Origin: Mangrovimonas sp. TPBH4
GTDB taxonomy: Bacteria > Bacteroidota > Bacteroidia > Flavobacteriales > Flavobacteriaceae
Length of the DNA: 64,000 nucleotides
Assembly (NCBI RefSeq): GCF_001280505.1
Contig: NZ_LBIO01000042.1
Coordinates: 1 to 64,000 of the forward strand
Direction of reading: 5' to 3'
Shown: in pieces, positions 24,880-33,638 of the stretch
How positions within the stretch are numbered: the stretch's first letter is position 1
How the letters are laid out: each line of letters starts with the position of its first letter
Position numbers and translations under genes: made by a program
Notes under the pieces: model-generated
Told to the model about the DNA's origin: nothing
What the model saw: the letters and a program-made list of their open reading frames with translations, nothing else
Databases searched by the model: none

Positions 24880-26655
24880 ATGAAATTGATCAAACATATC
24901 ACATTATTGTTATTTGTTTTAAGCACCGTCATTGGTGCTGCCCAAGTAAAGTTTGAAGCCAAGGTAAGCAAGACCAAACTTGGGATTAATGAGCGTTTGC
25001 GCATCGATTTTGAAATGAATAAAGATGGGGACAATTTTACCCCTCCAGATTTCAATGGTTTTACCGTGGTGGGAGGTCCCAATACATCTGTGAGCCATTC
25101 TTGGCTTAATGGGAAGCGATCATTTTCTAAAACCTACAGCTATTTTCTGGCGCCTAAAAAAAGAGGGAAAATAACGATCAATCAGGCTACCATAGAAATT
25201 GATGGGGAGATTTATAAAACCCAAACCGTAGCCGTTGAGGTTACCGCTGCAGTAAAACGACCCAACGATCCTTACAATGCCGATAATATAGCGGAAGATA
25301 ACATTCATTTGGTAGCTGAGGTTTCTAAAACCAATCCTTATCTCAACGAAGCCATTTCGGTAGAATATAAACTTTATGTGTCTGCCAATACGGGCGTGAG
25401 TAATTGGAGGGAGATAGACAATCCTAAGTATAGTGATTTTTGGAGTCAGAATATTGATATTAAAGGTTTAAAGGTGCAGAATGGAACCTATAAGGGTGAG
25501 GAATATCGTTATGTGGTGTTACGTAAAACAGTGCTGTATCCTCAGAAGACAGGCAAGTTGGAAATAGAGCCTTTAAGCTTGGATGTAACCGTGGATGTAC
25601 CCACCAACCGACGTGATATTTTTGGAGGCCGTTTAATGACCAAAGTACACCGTACCGTGTCCGCAGGTGCTAGAACCATTAAGGTAAAACCGTTGCCCGA
25701 AGAGAATAAACCTTCGGATTTTACTGGGGCAGTGGGAGACTTTGACTTTAAAGTAGCTACTTCCAAACAATCATTGAATGCTACAGAATCCTTGCAGTTG
25801 AAATTGGAAGTGACTGGAAACGGAAACCTGAAACTGTTCAAGCTTCCTAAGTTAACGGTGCCGAGTTCTCTGGAGATTTATGAACCGGAGTATACCGAAA
25901 ATGTTAGAACAAACCTGTCTGGAATGCAGGGAAGTATTTCAGATAGTTATACCGTAGTGCCTCAGTTTAAAGGGAAATACCCTATTCCAAAGGTGTCCTT
26001 CTCCTATTTCGATTTAAAGACCGAATCCTATAAACGCATCACTTCCGACGAATTAATTATAGATGTGTTGGAAGGGCCTACCAACAAGGCAACTTCAGAT
26101 AACAGCATTACCACGGTGGCGGGGAACAAACAAAAGGTGATTTTGAGCAACGACCAGTTTGCCTTTGTAAAAACCAATGCCAATTTAACCACCGTTAAAC
26201 CTAATTATTTCTTCAAGTCTACTTGGTTTTGGAGCTCTCTATTGTTGCCTTTATTGGCCATTCCTCTGGCAATGGTGTATAGAAAAGAACGTGATAAGCG
26301 AGCGGCAGATGTCTTTGGTAATAAAATCCGTAAAGCAGATAAACTGGCCAAAAAATATCTTAGTGAAGCCAAACGCAATTTGGGACAAAAGGAAGCCTTT
26401 TATGTGGCTCTTGAAAGGGCCCTTCACAATTATCTAAAAGCGACTCTGCATATTGAAACCAGTGAATTCAGCAAGGATAAAATTAGGGAATTGCTCAATT
26501 CGAAAAGTGTTGAAACTACCGTGGTAGAAGAGTTTGTGGGTATATTGAAGAATTGCGAATTGGCGCGTTACACCCCTATTACCAATGTAGAAATGCAGCA
26601 GGATTATGAAAAATCGGCCAAGACAATTTCATTAATTGATAAGCAAATTAGTTAA
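24880..26655 (+). CDS. batD: BatD family protein
   Basis: A protein of 591 residues. The signal peptide (KLIKHITLLLFVLSTVIGAAQ) precedes several beta-sandwich domains (about 22-440) that carry the BatD signatures LGINERLRIDFEMN, YFLAPKKRGKITI and YRYVVLRKTVLYPQKTGKLEI. A transmembrane helix (about 446-466) and a cytoplasmic helical tail (about 480-591; EAFYVALERALHNYLKATL) end the protein. BatD is the large oxygen-tolerance protein of the Bat complex, with most mass in the periplasm. It ends one base before the batE start, so the two are coupled. Confidence 0.92.
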   Translation: MKLIKHITLLLFVLSTVIGAAQVKFEAKVSKTKLGINERLRIDFEMNKDGDNFTPPDFNGFTVVGGPNTSVSHSWLNGKRSFSKTYSYFLAPKKRGKITINQATIEIDGEIYKTQTVAVEVTAAVKRPNDPYNADNIAEDNIHLVAEVSKTNPYLNEAISVEYKLYVSANTGVSNWREIDNPKYSDFWSQNIDIKGLKVQNGTYKGEEYRYVVLRKTVLYPQKTGKLEIEPLSLDVTVDVPTNRRDIFGGRLMTKVHRTVSAGARTIKVKPLPEENKPSDFTGAVGDFDFKVATSKQSLNATESLQLKLEVTGNGNLKLFKLPKLTVPSSLEIYEPEYTENVRTNLSGMQGSISDSYTVVPQFKGKYPIPKVSFSYFDLKTESYKRITSDELIIDVLEGPTNKATSDNSITTVAGNKQKVILSNDQFAFVKTNANLTTVKPNYFFKSTWFWSSLLLPLLAIPLAMVYRKERDKRAADVFGNKIRKADKLAKKYLSEAKRNLGQKEAFYVALERALHNYLKATLHIETSEFSKDKIRELLNSKSVETTVVEEFVGILKNCELARYTPITNVEMQQDYEKSAKTISLIDKQIS

Positions 26656-26656
26656 G

Positions 26657-27415
26657 ATGAAAAAGTTATTCCTTATCATTTCCATACTGACCACTGCATT
26701 GGGCTTTTCCCAAAATGATTCCTTATTCGAACAGGGAAATAAGCTTTACAATGATGGAGATTATGCCGAAGCTATTGAAAAATACGAAACCATTTTGAAC
26801 AATGGTGAGCATTCTGCCGAATTGTATTTTAACTTGGGAAATGCCAACTACAAGCTCAACAATATTGCACCTAGTATTTTCTATTATGAAAAGGCACTCC
26901 AATTGGCTCCCAATGATAAGGAGATCCAAAACAATATTGCCTTTGCCAAAAACATGACCATCGATGCCATTGATGTGATCCCTGAAGTAGGGCTTTCAAA
27001 AATTGTAAACGGAGCTACAAGGTCTTTAGGGTTTGATGGTTGGGCTTATATCGCCGTGGTGGGAATGCTCATTTTTGTGGTGCTATATTTGTATTACTAC
27101 TTTAGCTATTCAACTGTTACCAAGCGTATCACTTTTGTGGCTAGTTTTGCTTTTTTGGGGATTACTTTAATAGCCTTGACATTTGCGTTCCATCGATATG
27201 AATTGCAAAAGAGGGATCAACCGGCTATTGTGTTTGCTGAAGAAAGCCAAGTGAAAAGCGAGCCGAACCTACGGAGTGAAGAAGCCTTTAGGTTGCACGA
27301 GGGTACCAAGGTACAAGTGTTGGACACTCTTAACGATTGGAAAAAAATAAAACTTACTGACGGTAAAACAGGCTGGATTAGTAGTAATGACATACGTCTG
27401 TTGAAGACTTTTTAA
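26657..27415 (+). CDS. batE: BatE, TPR and SH3 domain membrane protein
   Basis: A protein of 252 residues from the ATG at 26657 (MKKLFLIISILTTALGFSQ, a clean signal peptide). An upstream in-frame TTG at 26636 would overlap batD by 20 bases and is less likely. TPR repeats (about 20-95; AELYFNLGNANYKLNN), then two membrane helices (about 128-148 and 157-180), then a C-terminal bacterial SH3 domain (about 190-250; VKSEPNLRSEEAFRLHEGTKVQVLD ... GKTGWISSNDI). It is the last gene of the bat operon. No terminator is visible before the next gene. Confidence 0.9.
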   Translation: MKKLFLIISILTTALGFSQNDSLFEQGNKLYNDGDYAEAIEKYETILNNGEHSAELYFNLGNANYKLNNIAPSIFYYEKALQLAPNDKEIQNNIAFAKNMTIDAIDVIPEVGLSKIVNGATRSLGFDGWAYIAVVGMLIFVVLYLYYYFSYSTVTKRITFVASFAFLGITLIALTFAFHRYELQKRDQPAIVFAEESQVKSEPNLRSEEAFRLHEGTKVQVLDTLNDWKKIKLTDGKTGWISSNDIRLLKTF

Positions 27416-27446
27416 ATTATTTTACAGATTTCTTAGTAACGAGTGT

Positions 27447-27454
27447 TATATTTG
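27447..27454 (+). promoter_or_regulatory. candidate -7 box upstream of the small membrane protein
   Basis: TATATTTG fits the Bacteroidota -7 consensus exactly. A short inverted repeat, AGTAAC (27435-27440) and GTTACT (27454-27459), brackets it. No convincing -33 box is present at the expected distance. Confidence 0.4.
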
Positions 27455-27471
27455 TTACTTTCTCAATTCAA

Positions 27472-27774
27472 ATGATTCAAAAGGCCATAACAATTTTCTT
27501 TTTATCGGTATTTGTTGCTTTTATAGCAGCACCTACGGTTGTGGCAGTCCTTGATAACGATTTTGATACGGCAGCTTTCTTCAGCGTTAATGAAGAAGAG
27601 GAAAAGTCTGTGGAAAAGATTAAGGATACCGAAATAAAGTTTTTTGAGTTTGGAAAAAGTGAATTGGTATTTGATGTTTCCAAGGAAAAAAGAATCACAG
27701 TATTACCTTTGAAACACTATTCCAAGAAGTTTTTTAAAATTATATCTCCTCCCCCTGAACATACGATAGCTTAA
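27472..27774 (+). CDS. small membrane-anchored hypothetical protein
   Basis: A 100-residue protein I do not recognise. An N-terminal hydrophobic helix (about 4-24, ending APTVVAV) is either a signal peptide or a membrane anchor. An acidic segment (EEEEKSVEKIKD) is followed by a beta-like region (IKFFEFGKSELVFDV) and a basic tail. Codon use matches its neighbours, it has its own promoter-like box and it ends before the SulP gene (85 bases), so it is likely real. It might modulate the SulP transporter, but nothing in the sequence shows that. Confidence 0.6.
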   Translation: MIQKAITIFFLSVFVAFIAAPTVVAVLDNDFDTAAFFSVNEEEEKSVEKIKDTEIKFFEFGKSELVFDVSKEKRITVLPLKHYSKKFFKIISPPPEHTIA

Positions 27775-27830
27775 ACACAGTATTTACTCAGAATGTGATA
27801 AATCTGAGTCCATTTTCAAGTTTAACTATA

Positions 27831-27845
27831 GCCTTTTTTTAAGGC
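27831..27845 (+). other. small hairpin in the leader of the first SulP gene
   Basis: GCCTT and AAGGC flank a run of five Ts, 15 bases before the start codon at 27860. It could be a weak terminator of the preceding small gene or affect translation of the SulP gene. Confidence 0.3.
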
Positions 27846-27859
27846 AAAAAAATTAGCGT

Positions 27860-29452
27860 ATGTTTAAATATCTTAAACAAGATTTGCCGGCTAGTATAGT
27901 CGTGTTTTTTGTGGCATTGCCCTTGTGTTTAGGGATTGCCTTGGCAAGTGGCGCCCCATTGTTTTCTGGGGTCATTGCCGGTATTATTGGTGGTGTTATA
28001 GTAGGGTCCTTAAGTGGCTCCAATATTGGAGTGAGTGGACCGGCTGCAGGTTTGGCCGCTATTGTATTAACAGCCATTGGAGCTTTAGGAGGATATGAAA
28101 ATTTCCTTGTAGCCGTAGTGCTTGGTGGAGTTATTCAATTGGTGCTTGGCTTTTTAAGAGCTGGGGTGATTGGTTACTATTTTCCTTCCTCGGTCATTAA
28201 GGGGATGTTGACAGGGATTGGAATCATTATTATTCTAAAACAGATCCCGCACTTTTTTGGTTATGATGCAGAACCTGAAGGGGCCGATAGTTTCCTGGAA
28301 GTGTCTGGGGAAAACAGTTTTTCTTCTATAGCCCATATTTTTGACAACCTCATTATGGGGTCTATGGTCATTGGAATTATTGGTTTGGCCGTAATTCTGA
28401 TTTGGGATAATGTGCTTGCCAAAAAGGCGAAATTTTTCAAAGTGATCCAAGGCCCTCTGGTAGCCGTTGTACTTGGGATAATATTTTTTGCTTTTACAGA
28501 GTCCAACAGTGTCTTGGGGATTTCCAATTCCCATTTGGTGAGTGTACCTATTCCGGATGACTTTAGTTCTTTTCTAGGGCAGTTCACCTTTCCAAATTTT
28601 GCAGCCATTACCAATCATGAAGTTTGGGTAACAGCCTTTACCATTGCTTTGGTAGCAAGTTTGGAAACTTTATTGTGTGTGGAGGCAACGGATAAGTTGG
28701 ATCCCCATAAAAATGTTACCCCAACCAATAGAGAGTTGTTGGCGCAAGGAACCGGAAACATTTTTTCTGGATTAATTGGAGGGCTTCCAATTACCCAGGT
28801 AATTGTTAGAAGTTCTGCCAATATCCAATCTGGAGGACGCACCAAATTGTCTGCCATCATCCATGGTATGTTATTGTTGATTTCCGTAATCTTGATTCCA
28901 AGATTGTTGAACATGATTCCATTATCCGTATTGGCAGCAATATTGTTGGTAGTTGGATACAAGCTTGCAAAGCCAAAATTGTTTATGGAAATGTACAAGT
29001 TGGGTTGGAAGCAATGGTTGCCATTTATCGTAACTGTGGTAGGAATTGTGTTTACAGATTTACTGGTAGGAATCAGTTTGGGATTGTTGGTGGGTATTGT
29101 TGTAATTCTATTGAAGAGCTACCAAAACTCTCACTTTTTGCATATTGAAGACAAAAGCAATGGCAAGCATAAAATAAAAATGACATTAGCAGAAGAGGTG
29201 ACCTTCTTTAACAAAGGAGCGATTCTTAAAGAATTGGACAGTTTGCCTCGCGACACGTATCTGGAGCTCGATTTGATGAAGACCCGCTATTTGGATCATG
29301 ATATTATCGAGATTCTTGAAGATTTCACGCATGTAGCAAAAGAACGCAATATTGATGTGAAACTGGTTTCCAAACGAGGTGTGGTAGAAAACCCTCCAAG
29401 TTTTGTAAAGTTCTTTAAAGAACGTCCAAAATCCAAATTAAGTTTAAGCTAA
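27860..29452 (+). CDS. SulP-family anion transporter, first copy
   Basis: A protein of 530 residues with about 12-14 hydrophobic segments (about 15-415). SulP signatures include FFVALPLCLGIALASGAP near the start, SGPAAGL (about 66-72), ANIQSGGRTKLSAIIHG (about 316-332) and NRELLAQGTGNIFSGLIGGLP. The C-terminus (about 430-525) is a degenerate cytoplasmic STAS domain. SulP proteins move sulfate, bicarbonate, oxalate or other anions. A beta-carbonic anhydrase in the same operon makes bicarbonate (BicA-like) transport the best guess. It is followed after 6 bases by a Usp gene. Substrate is inferred from context only. Confidence 0.88.
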   Translation: MFKYLKQDLPASIVVFFVALPLCLGIALASGAPLFSGVIAGIIGGVIVGSLSGSNIGVSGPAAGLAAIVLTAIGALGGYENFLVAVVLGGVIQLVLGFLRAGVIGYYFPSSVIKGMLTGIGIIIILKQIPHFFGYDAEPEGADSFLEVSGENSFSSIAHIFDNLIMGSMVIGIIGLAVILIWDNVLAKKAKFFKVIQGPLVAVVLGIIFFAFTESNSVLGISNSHLVSVPIPDDFSSFLGQFTFPNFAAITNHEVWVTAFTIALVASLETLLCVEATDKLDPHKNVTPTNRELLAQGTGNIFSGLIGGLPITQVIVRSSANIQSGGRTKLSAIIHGMLLLISVILIPRLLNMIPLSVLAAILLVVGYKLAKPKLFMEMYKLGWKQWLPFIVTVVGIVFTDLLVGISLGLLVGIVVILLKSYQNSHFLHIEDKSNGKHKIKMTLAEEVTFFNKGAILKELDSLPRDTYLELDLMKTRYLDHDIIEILEDFTHVAKERNIDVKLVSKRGVVENPPSFVKFFKERPKSKLSLS

Positions 29453-29458
29453 ACACTT

Positions 29459-30253
29459 ATGGAGTCCAAGGCACAACGCATATTGGTGCTTTCAGATTTG
29501 GGTAGTACCACGGCTACTACCCTTAAGAGTGCTGTGAGTTTGGCTAATATGGTCAATGGCAGTATTGAGCTATTCCATGTAAAAAAGCCGGGAGACATTG
29601 TGCAAAAGGAAAATCAATTGTCTGCCATTCGTAGCATAAACGAAGAAAAGAATAGCACTAAAAAGAGCATTCAAAAAATGATCCAACCCATCGAGGAAGT
29701 TTATGGAATTACTATCCAATACAGCTTTGTTTTTGGGAATGTCAAAAATGAAATTGGGACCTATCTCAAGGAGCGACGTCCAGATATTATTGTCATGGGC
29801 AAAAGGCCGTCCAAACTAATAAGCTTAGGCGGTGATGGTTTAACCCAATTTGTAATGGAAGAGCACGAAGGACCTATCATGATATCCGGCCTAGAGAATG
29901 GTCTAGAGCCTAAACAACCTTTGTCTATGGGTGTTTTTAATGGCTCCTATTCTGCTTTTGCAAAAAGCTTACTGCCTTTTGCAGACCAACCTATAAAGTC
30001 CTTCAAAATTGCAAATGGGGATGATTCTACAAGTGAAACTGAACAGTCTACGGATCATGAAGCTGTGGAATTTGTTTTTGAGGCAGGAGATCAAACCATT
30101 AAAAATATGTCCAATTACCTTTCTAAAAGCAGTGTAAATTTGTTCTGTATAGATAGGGGGCAGTCAAAAACTAAGAAGAATACAAAATCAAAACATACAG
30201 ATATTTATAATATTGTAAATAATCTTAATATCTCCCTTTTATTGTCGATTTAA
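29459..30253 (+). CDS. universal stress protein (UspA)-like protein
   Basis: A protein of 264 residues. The first half (about 8-150) is a Usp domain: RILVLSDLGSTTATTLKSAVSLANM, FGNVKNEIGTYLKERRPDIIVMGKRPSKL, with a degenerate version of the usual ATP-binding Gly motif. The second half is weakly conserved and probably a decayed second Usp fold. It lies between the SulP and carbonic anhydrase genes (6- and 38-base gaps) and could respond to cell energy or CO2 status. Cytoplasmic; function unknown. Confidence 0.75.
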   Translation: MESKAQRILVLSDLGSTTATTLKSAVSLANMVNGSIELFHVKKPGDIVQKENQLSAIRSINEEKNSTKKSIQKMIQPIEEVYGITIQYSFVFGNVKNEIGTYLKERRPDIIVMGKRPSKLISLGGDGLTQFVMEEHEGPIMISGLENGLEPKQPLSMGVFNGSYSAFAKSLLPFADQPIKSFKIANGDDSTSETEQSTDHEAVEFVFEAGDQTIKNMSNYLSKSSVNLFCIDRGQSKTKKNTKSKHTDIYNIVNNLNISLLLSI

Positions 30254-30291
30254 AATTGGCCTTTAAGTGAGTTGTAAAACCAAATAGAATT

Positions 30292-30921
30292 ATGAAAGCA
30301 CATACCAAAGAGACACAAGCAACAATGACCCCAGAAAAGTCGTTGACATTTTTAAAAGAAGGGAATTTAAGATTTCAGAATAACCTAAAGGCCAATAGAA
30401 ATTTATTGGAGCAGGTAAATGACACTAGTGAGGGGCAGTTCCCTTTTGCAACTATATTAAGTTGTATTGACTCTAGGGTGTCTGCAGAACTTGTGTTCGA
30501 TCAGGGATTAGGAGATATTTTTAGTGTGCGAATTGCTGGTAACTTTGTAAACGAAGATATTTTAGGAAGTATGGAATTTGCCTGTAAATTGGCAGGCACC
30601 AAACTTATCGTCGTGCTGGGACATACCAGTTGCGGAGCCGTTAAAGGAGCCTGCGATCATGCCGAAATGGGAAATTTAACCAAGTTGATCGAAAAAATTA
30701 CACCTGCGGTGAATAGCGTTACAGAACCAACCGATGCAAGTTTAAGAACTTCAAAGAATTTGGAATTTGTAGATGCCGTTTCCGAGAAAAACGTTCATTT
30801 AACCATTGATAGAATTCGTAAAGAGAGTTCTATACTTGATGAGATGGAAAAGAATGGAGAAATTAAGATTATTGGTGCCATGTATGATATCAATACAGGA
30901 GCTGTAACCTTTTATGAGTAG
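30292..30921 (+). CDS. beta-carbonic anhydrase, first copy
   Basis: A protein of 209 residues. Zinc ligands and catalytic dyad are intact: Cys58 and Asp60-Arg62 in CIDSR, His111 and Cys114 in HTSCGAVKGA. It interconverts CO2 and bicarbonate. There is no export signal, so it is cytoplasmic, where it could process bicarbonate imported by the adjacent SulP protein. It is the last gene of a SulP-Usp-carbonic anhydrase operon ending in the terminator at 30959-30992. It is similar in kind but clearly divergent from the second copy at 32953. Confidence 0.93.
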   Translation: MKAHTKETQATMTPEKSLTFLKEGNLRFQNNLKANRNLLEQVNDTSEGQFPFATILSCIDSRVSAELVFDQGLGDIFSVRIAGNFVNEDILGSMEFACKLAGTKLIVVLGHTSCGAVKGACDHAEMGNLTKLIEKITPAVNSVTEPTDASLRTSKNLEFVDAVSEKNVHLTIDRIRKESSILDEMEKNGEIKIIGAMYDINTGAVTFYE

Positions 30922-30958
30922 GAATTACATAGCCCATTTCTTTAAATAAAATATGAAC

Positions 30959-30992
30959 AGCGCTGGCATTAATGTCGGCGCGCTTTTTTTTA
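30959..30992 (+). terminator. Rho-independent terminator of the first SulP-carbonic anhydrase operon
   Basis: AGCGC pairs with GCGCT around an inner GGCA / TGTC stem and is followed by a T run. Confidence 0.75.
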
Positions 30993-31086
30993 AAATTTTG
31001 ACTTTTAGAATGAAAGTGTCTTGTAGGTACTTTTTTATTTATATTATAAAGGTTAACTTAGATAAACGATTTTAAAAGCATATAAG

Positions 31087-32946
31087 TTGAACAAAATTTT
31101 CTCCAATTTTAAGGGCGATCTGTTCGGTGGTCTTACGGCAGGGATAGTGGCATTGCCCTTAGCTCTTGCATTTGGAGTGAGTTCGGGACTGGGCCCCAGT
31201 GCGGGGCTTTATGGCGCAATTTTTTTAAGTTTCTTTGCAGCCCTATTGGGAGGTACCAATACGCAAATCTCTGGGCCAACAGCCCCAATGACAGCAGTGA
31301 GCATGGTGATTATTGCTGGGATTATTGCGGCCAATGATGGGGATGTGCAAAAGGCACTACCTACTATTTTAATTGTGTTTTTACTTTCGGGTATTATGCA
31401 AATAGGATTGGGGGTTTTAGGGATTGGAAGATATATTCGCTATATCCCTTACCCTGTGGTTTCTGGGTTTATGTCGGCCATCGGGGTAATCATTATTGTG
31501 ACTCAAATCCTGCCTTCTTTGGGATATTATCCAAAGGAAGATTCGGTTTATGTAGAGCAGTTTAGGGCGAGGTCGGAAGAGGTCATTCTTGAAAATATTT
31601 TGAAAGAAGAAGCAGGGGAAGGTATTTTGGTTTTGGAAGACTTTAGAGAAACCATCAATAGAGCTGAAGGAATTACAGAAGCTGATATCGTTTTGGGGTC
31701 AGAGACCTTGGCGGCTAATGAAGCTTCTGGTGTTGTAGGTGCTATTAAAGTGTTGCCGAGGGCGTTGATGAATATAAATTGGTTGGAACTGGTTTTGGCC
31801 TTGGGGACAATTTTCATTATTTATGGGTTCAAGCGTATTACCAAAGCGGTGCCTAGTACTTTGGTGGCCTTGTTGGTTATGTCGACCATTGCTATTGTTT
31901 TCGGGTTGGATTATAGACCGATACAACAGATTCCAAGTGGATTTCCAATGCCTAACCTGGAAATGTTTACCAATTTCAGCCTAAAGCAATTAACACCTTA
32001 TATTTTTACGGCGCTTACATTAGCCCTCCTTGGAGCTATTGATTCTCTATTAACAAGTGTTGTAGCCGATAATATGACCAAAACCAAACACCGGCCTAAT
32101 AAGGAGTTGGTTGGACAGGGAATTGGGAACAGCATCGGGGCTATTTTTGGGGGAATTCCAGGGGCTGGTGCCACTATTAGGACGGTTGTAAATATCCAAT
32201 CGGGAGGAAAAACTAAACTCTCGGGGATGGTCGCGGGTTTGGTCTTGCTTATTATTTTGTTGTTGTTGGGGCCAATAGCTTCCAAAATCCCGGCAGCAGT
32301 TTTGGCTGGAATTCTGATTACTGTAGGAATCGGGGTAATGGATTATAAAGGGTTGAAAGCCATTCCGAGTTTGCCTAGGGATACACGAATAGGGCCATTA
32401 TGGCTGAGCTCTGAAGTGTTGATCATGATAGTGGTTTTAGTCCTTTCTTCTCTTTGGAATTTGGTGTATGCCGTAGGGATTGGGCTTATCATTGCCTCAC
32501 TTATGTTTATGAAAAAGATTGGTGACCTCACCGCCGAACGGTCCGATGTTAAACCTTTGTCGGAAGAAAAGGGCTGGGCCAATGACTGTGGGTTTACGGA
32601 TGAAATGAAGGCGAAAGTATATGTGAAACATGTTAAGGGGCCATTATTTTTTGGATCTACAAGCGAGTTTCAAAAGTTGGCATCGCAAATCCCAACCTCG
32701 GCCAAAACAGTGGTAATGCGTCTTGGCCGTATGCAGTATGTCGATCAATCGGGCCTTTACGCTTTTGAGGAGGTGGTTCAGGAGTTGAGTAAAAATGGGA
32801 TAACGATTTTGTTGGTGGACCTATTGAAACAACCGCGTTATATGATGGAGCGGATTGGAATTATACCGGAGCTAATCCCAGAGGAGCATATTTTTACAGC
32901 TTTTAAGGACAGTACACAATGGATAAAAAGTAACGTGACAAATTAA
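31087..32946 (+). CDS. SulP-family anion transporter, second copy, with STAS domain
   Basis: A protein of 619 residues, starting with TTG at 31087; this start begins the natural membrane segment (NKIFSNFKGDLFGGLTAGIVALPLALAFG). SulP signatures are SGPTAPMTAV, NKELVGQGIGNSIGAIFGGIPGAGAT and NIQSGGKTKLSGMVAG. A full STAS domain is at about 510-615 (FFGSTSEFQKLASQIPTSAKTVVMRLGRMQYVDQSGLYAFEEVVQEL). An insertion of about 85 mostly polar residues at about 145-230 interrupts the membrane region. It is 89 aa longer than the upstream copy, so they are not a recent tandem duplication. Bicarbonate transport is inferred from the carbonic anhydrase 6 bases downstream. Confidence 0.88.
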   Translation: MNKIFSNFKGDLFGGLTAGIVALPLALAFGVSSGLGPSAGLYGAIFLSFFAALLGGTNTQISGPTAPMTAVSMVIIAGIIAANDGDVQKALPTILIVFLLSGIMQIGLGVLGIGRYIRYIPYPVVSGFMSAIGVIIIVTQILPSLGYYPKEDSVYVEQFRARSEEVILENILKEEAGEGILVLEDFRETINRAEGITEADIVLGSETLAANEASGVVGAIKVLPRALMNINWLELVLALGTIFIIYGFKRITKAVPSTLVALLVMSTIAIVFGLDYRPIQQIPSGFPMPNLEMFTNFSLKQLTPYIFTALTLALLGAIDSLLTSVVADNMTKTKHRPNKELVGQGIGNSIGAIFGGIPGAGATIRTVVNIQSGGKTKLSGMVAGLVLLIILLLLGPIASKIPAAVLAGILITVGIGVMDYKGLKAIPSLPRDTRIGPLWLSSEVLIMIVVLVLSSLWNLVYAVGIGLIIASLMFMKKIGDLTAERSDVKPLSEEKGWANDCGFTDEMKAKVYVKHVKGPLFFGSTSEFQKLASQIPTSAKTVVMRLGRMQYVDQSGLYAFEEVVQELSKNGITILLVDLLKQPRYMMERIGIIPELIPEEHIFTAFKDSTQWIKSNVTN

Positions 32947-32952
32947 ACGAAA

Positions 32953-33579
32953 ATGGATTTAAATAGAGTTTTTGAAAATAATGAAAAGTGGATTCAGGAG
33001 AAATTAGCCAAGGATGAAAACTACTTTAATAAGCTTGGGAAAGGGCAAAGTCCTCAGTTTTTGTATATAGGCTGTTCCGATAGCCGAGTAGATGTGGAAG
33101 GGCTCATGGGATTGGAACCAGGGGAAGTATTTGTGCACCGAAATATTGCAAATATGGTGATTGCTACCGATTTAAATGCCATGTCGGTCATAGAATATGC
33201 CGTGAACCATTTAAAGGTAGCCGATGTGGTTGTTTGTGGGCACTATGCCTGTGGCGGTGTTAAGGCAGCCATGCTGTCGGAGGATTTGGGATTGTTGAAC
33301 CCTTGGTTGCGAAGTATTAGGGACGTGTACCGCTTGCATACTGAAGAGCTCAATGCCATTGACAATGAAGACCAGCGGTATGATCGTTTAATTGAGCTTA
33401 ATGTTCAAGAGCAGTGTGTCAATTTAATTAAAACGGCCGCCATTCAAAAGGCAGTTAGGGAGCGTGGCTTAAAAGTTCATGGCTGGGTGTTTGATGTGCA
33501 TTCAGGGAAACTCATTGACTTGAAAATTGATTTTACAGCTATATTGGAAAACATCCGGAAGATTTATCATTTGGACTAA
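32953..33579 (+). CDS. beta-carbonic anhydrase, second copy
   Basis: A protein of 208 residues with all catalytic residues: Cys41 and Asp43-Arg45 (CSDSR), His97 and Cys100 (HYACGGVKAA). The N-terminus (FENNEKWIQEKLAKDENYF) and C-terminus (VHGWVFDVHSGKLIDL) resemble the Can / CynT-type bacterial carbonic anhydrases, unlike the first copy. It is cytoplasmic and cotranscribed with the second SulP gene (6-base gap). Two SulP-carbonic anhydrase pairs side by side point to active bicarbonate handling. Confidence 0.93.
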   Translation: MDLNRVFENNEKWIQEKLAKDENYFNKLGKGQSPQFLYIGCSDSRVDVEGLMGLEPGEVFVHRNIANMVIATDLNAMSVIEYAVNHLKVADVVVCGHYACGGVKAAMLSEDLGLLNPWLRSIRDVYRLHTEELNAIDNEDQRYDRLIELNVQEQCVNLIKTAAIQKAVRERGLKVHGWVFDVHSGKLIDLKIDFTAILENIRKIYHLD

Positions 33580-33582
33580 AGA

Positions 33583-33613
33583 TAAAAGCCACTCAAGTTG
33601 AGTGGCTTTTTTT
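33583..33613. terminator. bidirectional terminator between carbonic anhydrase and HmuY-like genes
   Basis: The perfect stem AAAGCCACTCAA / TTGAGTGGCTTT is followed by T runs on both strands. It serves the rightward carbonic anhydrase gene and the leftward HmuY-like gene. Confidence 0.88.
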
Positions 33614-33638
33614 GTTGTCAATTTTTCAGATCGAGAGG

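Noticed and set aside
26636-26656. Longer batE start using TTG
   Set aside because: It overlaps batD by 20 bases and destroys the signal peptide, while ATG 26657 gives a clean one.
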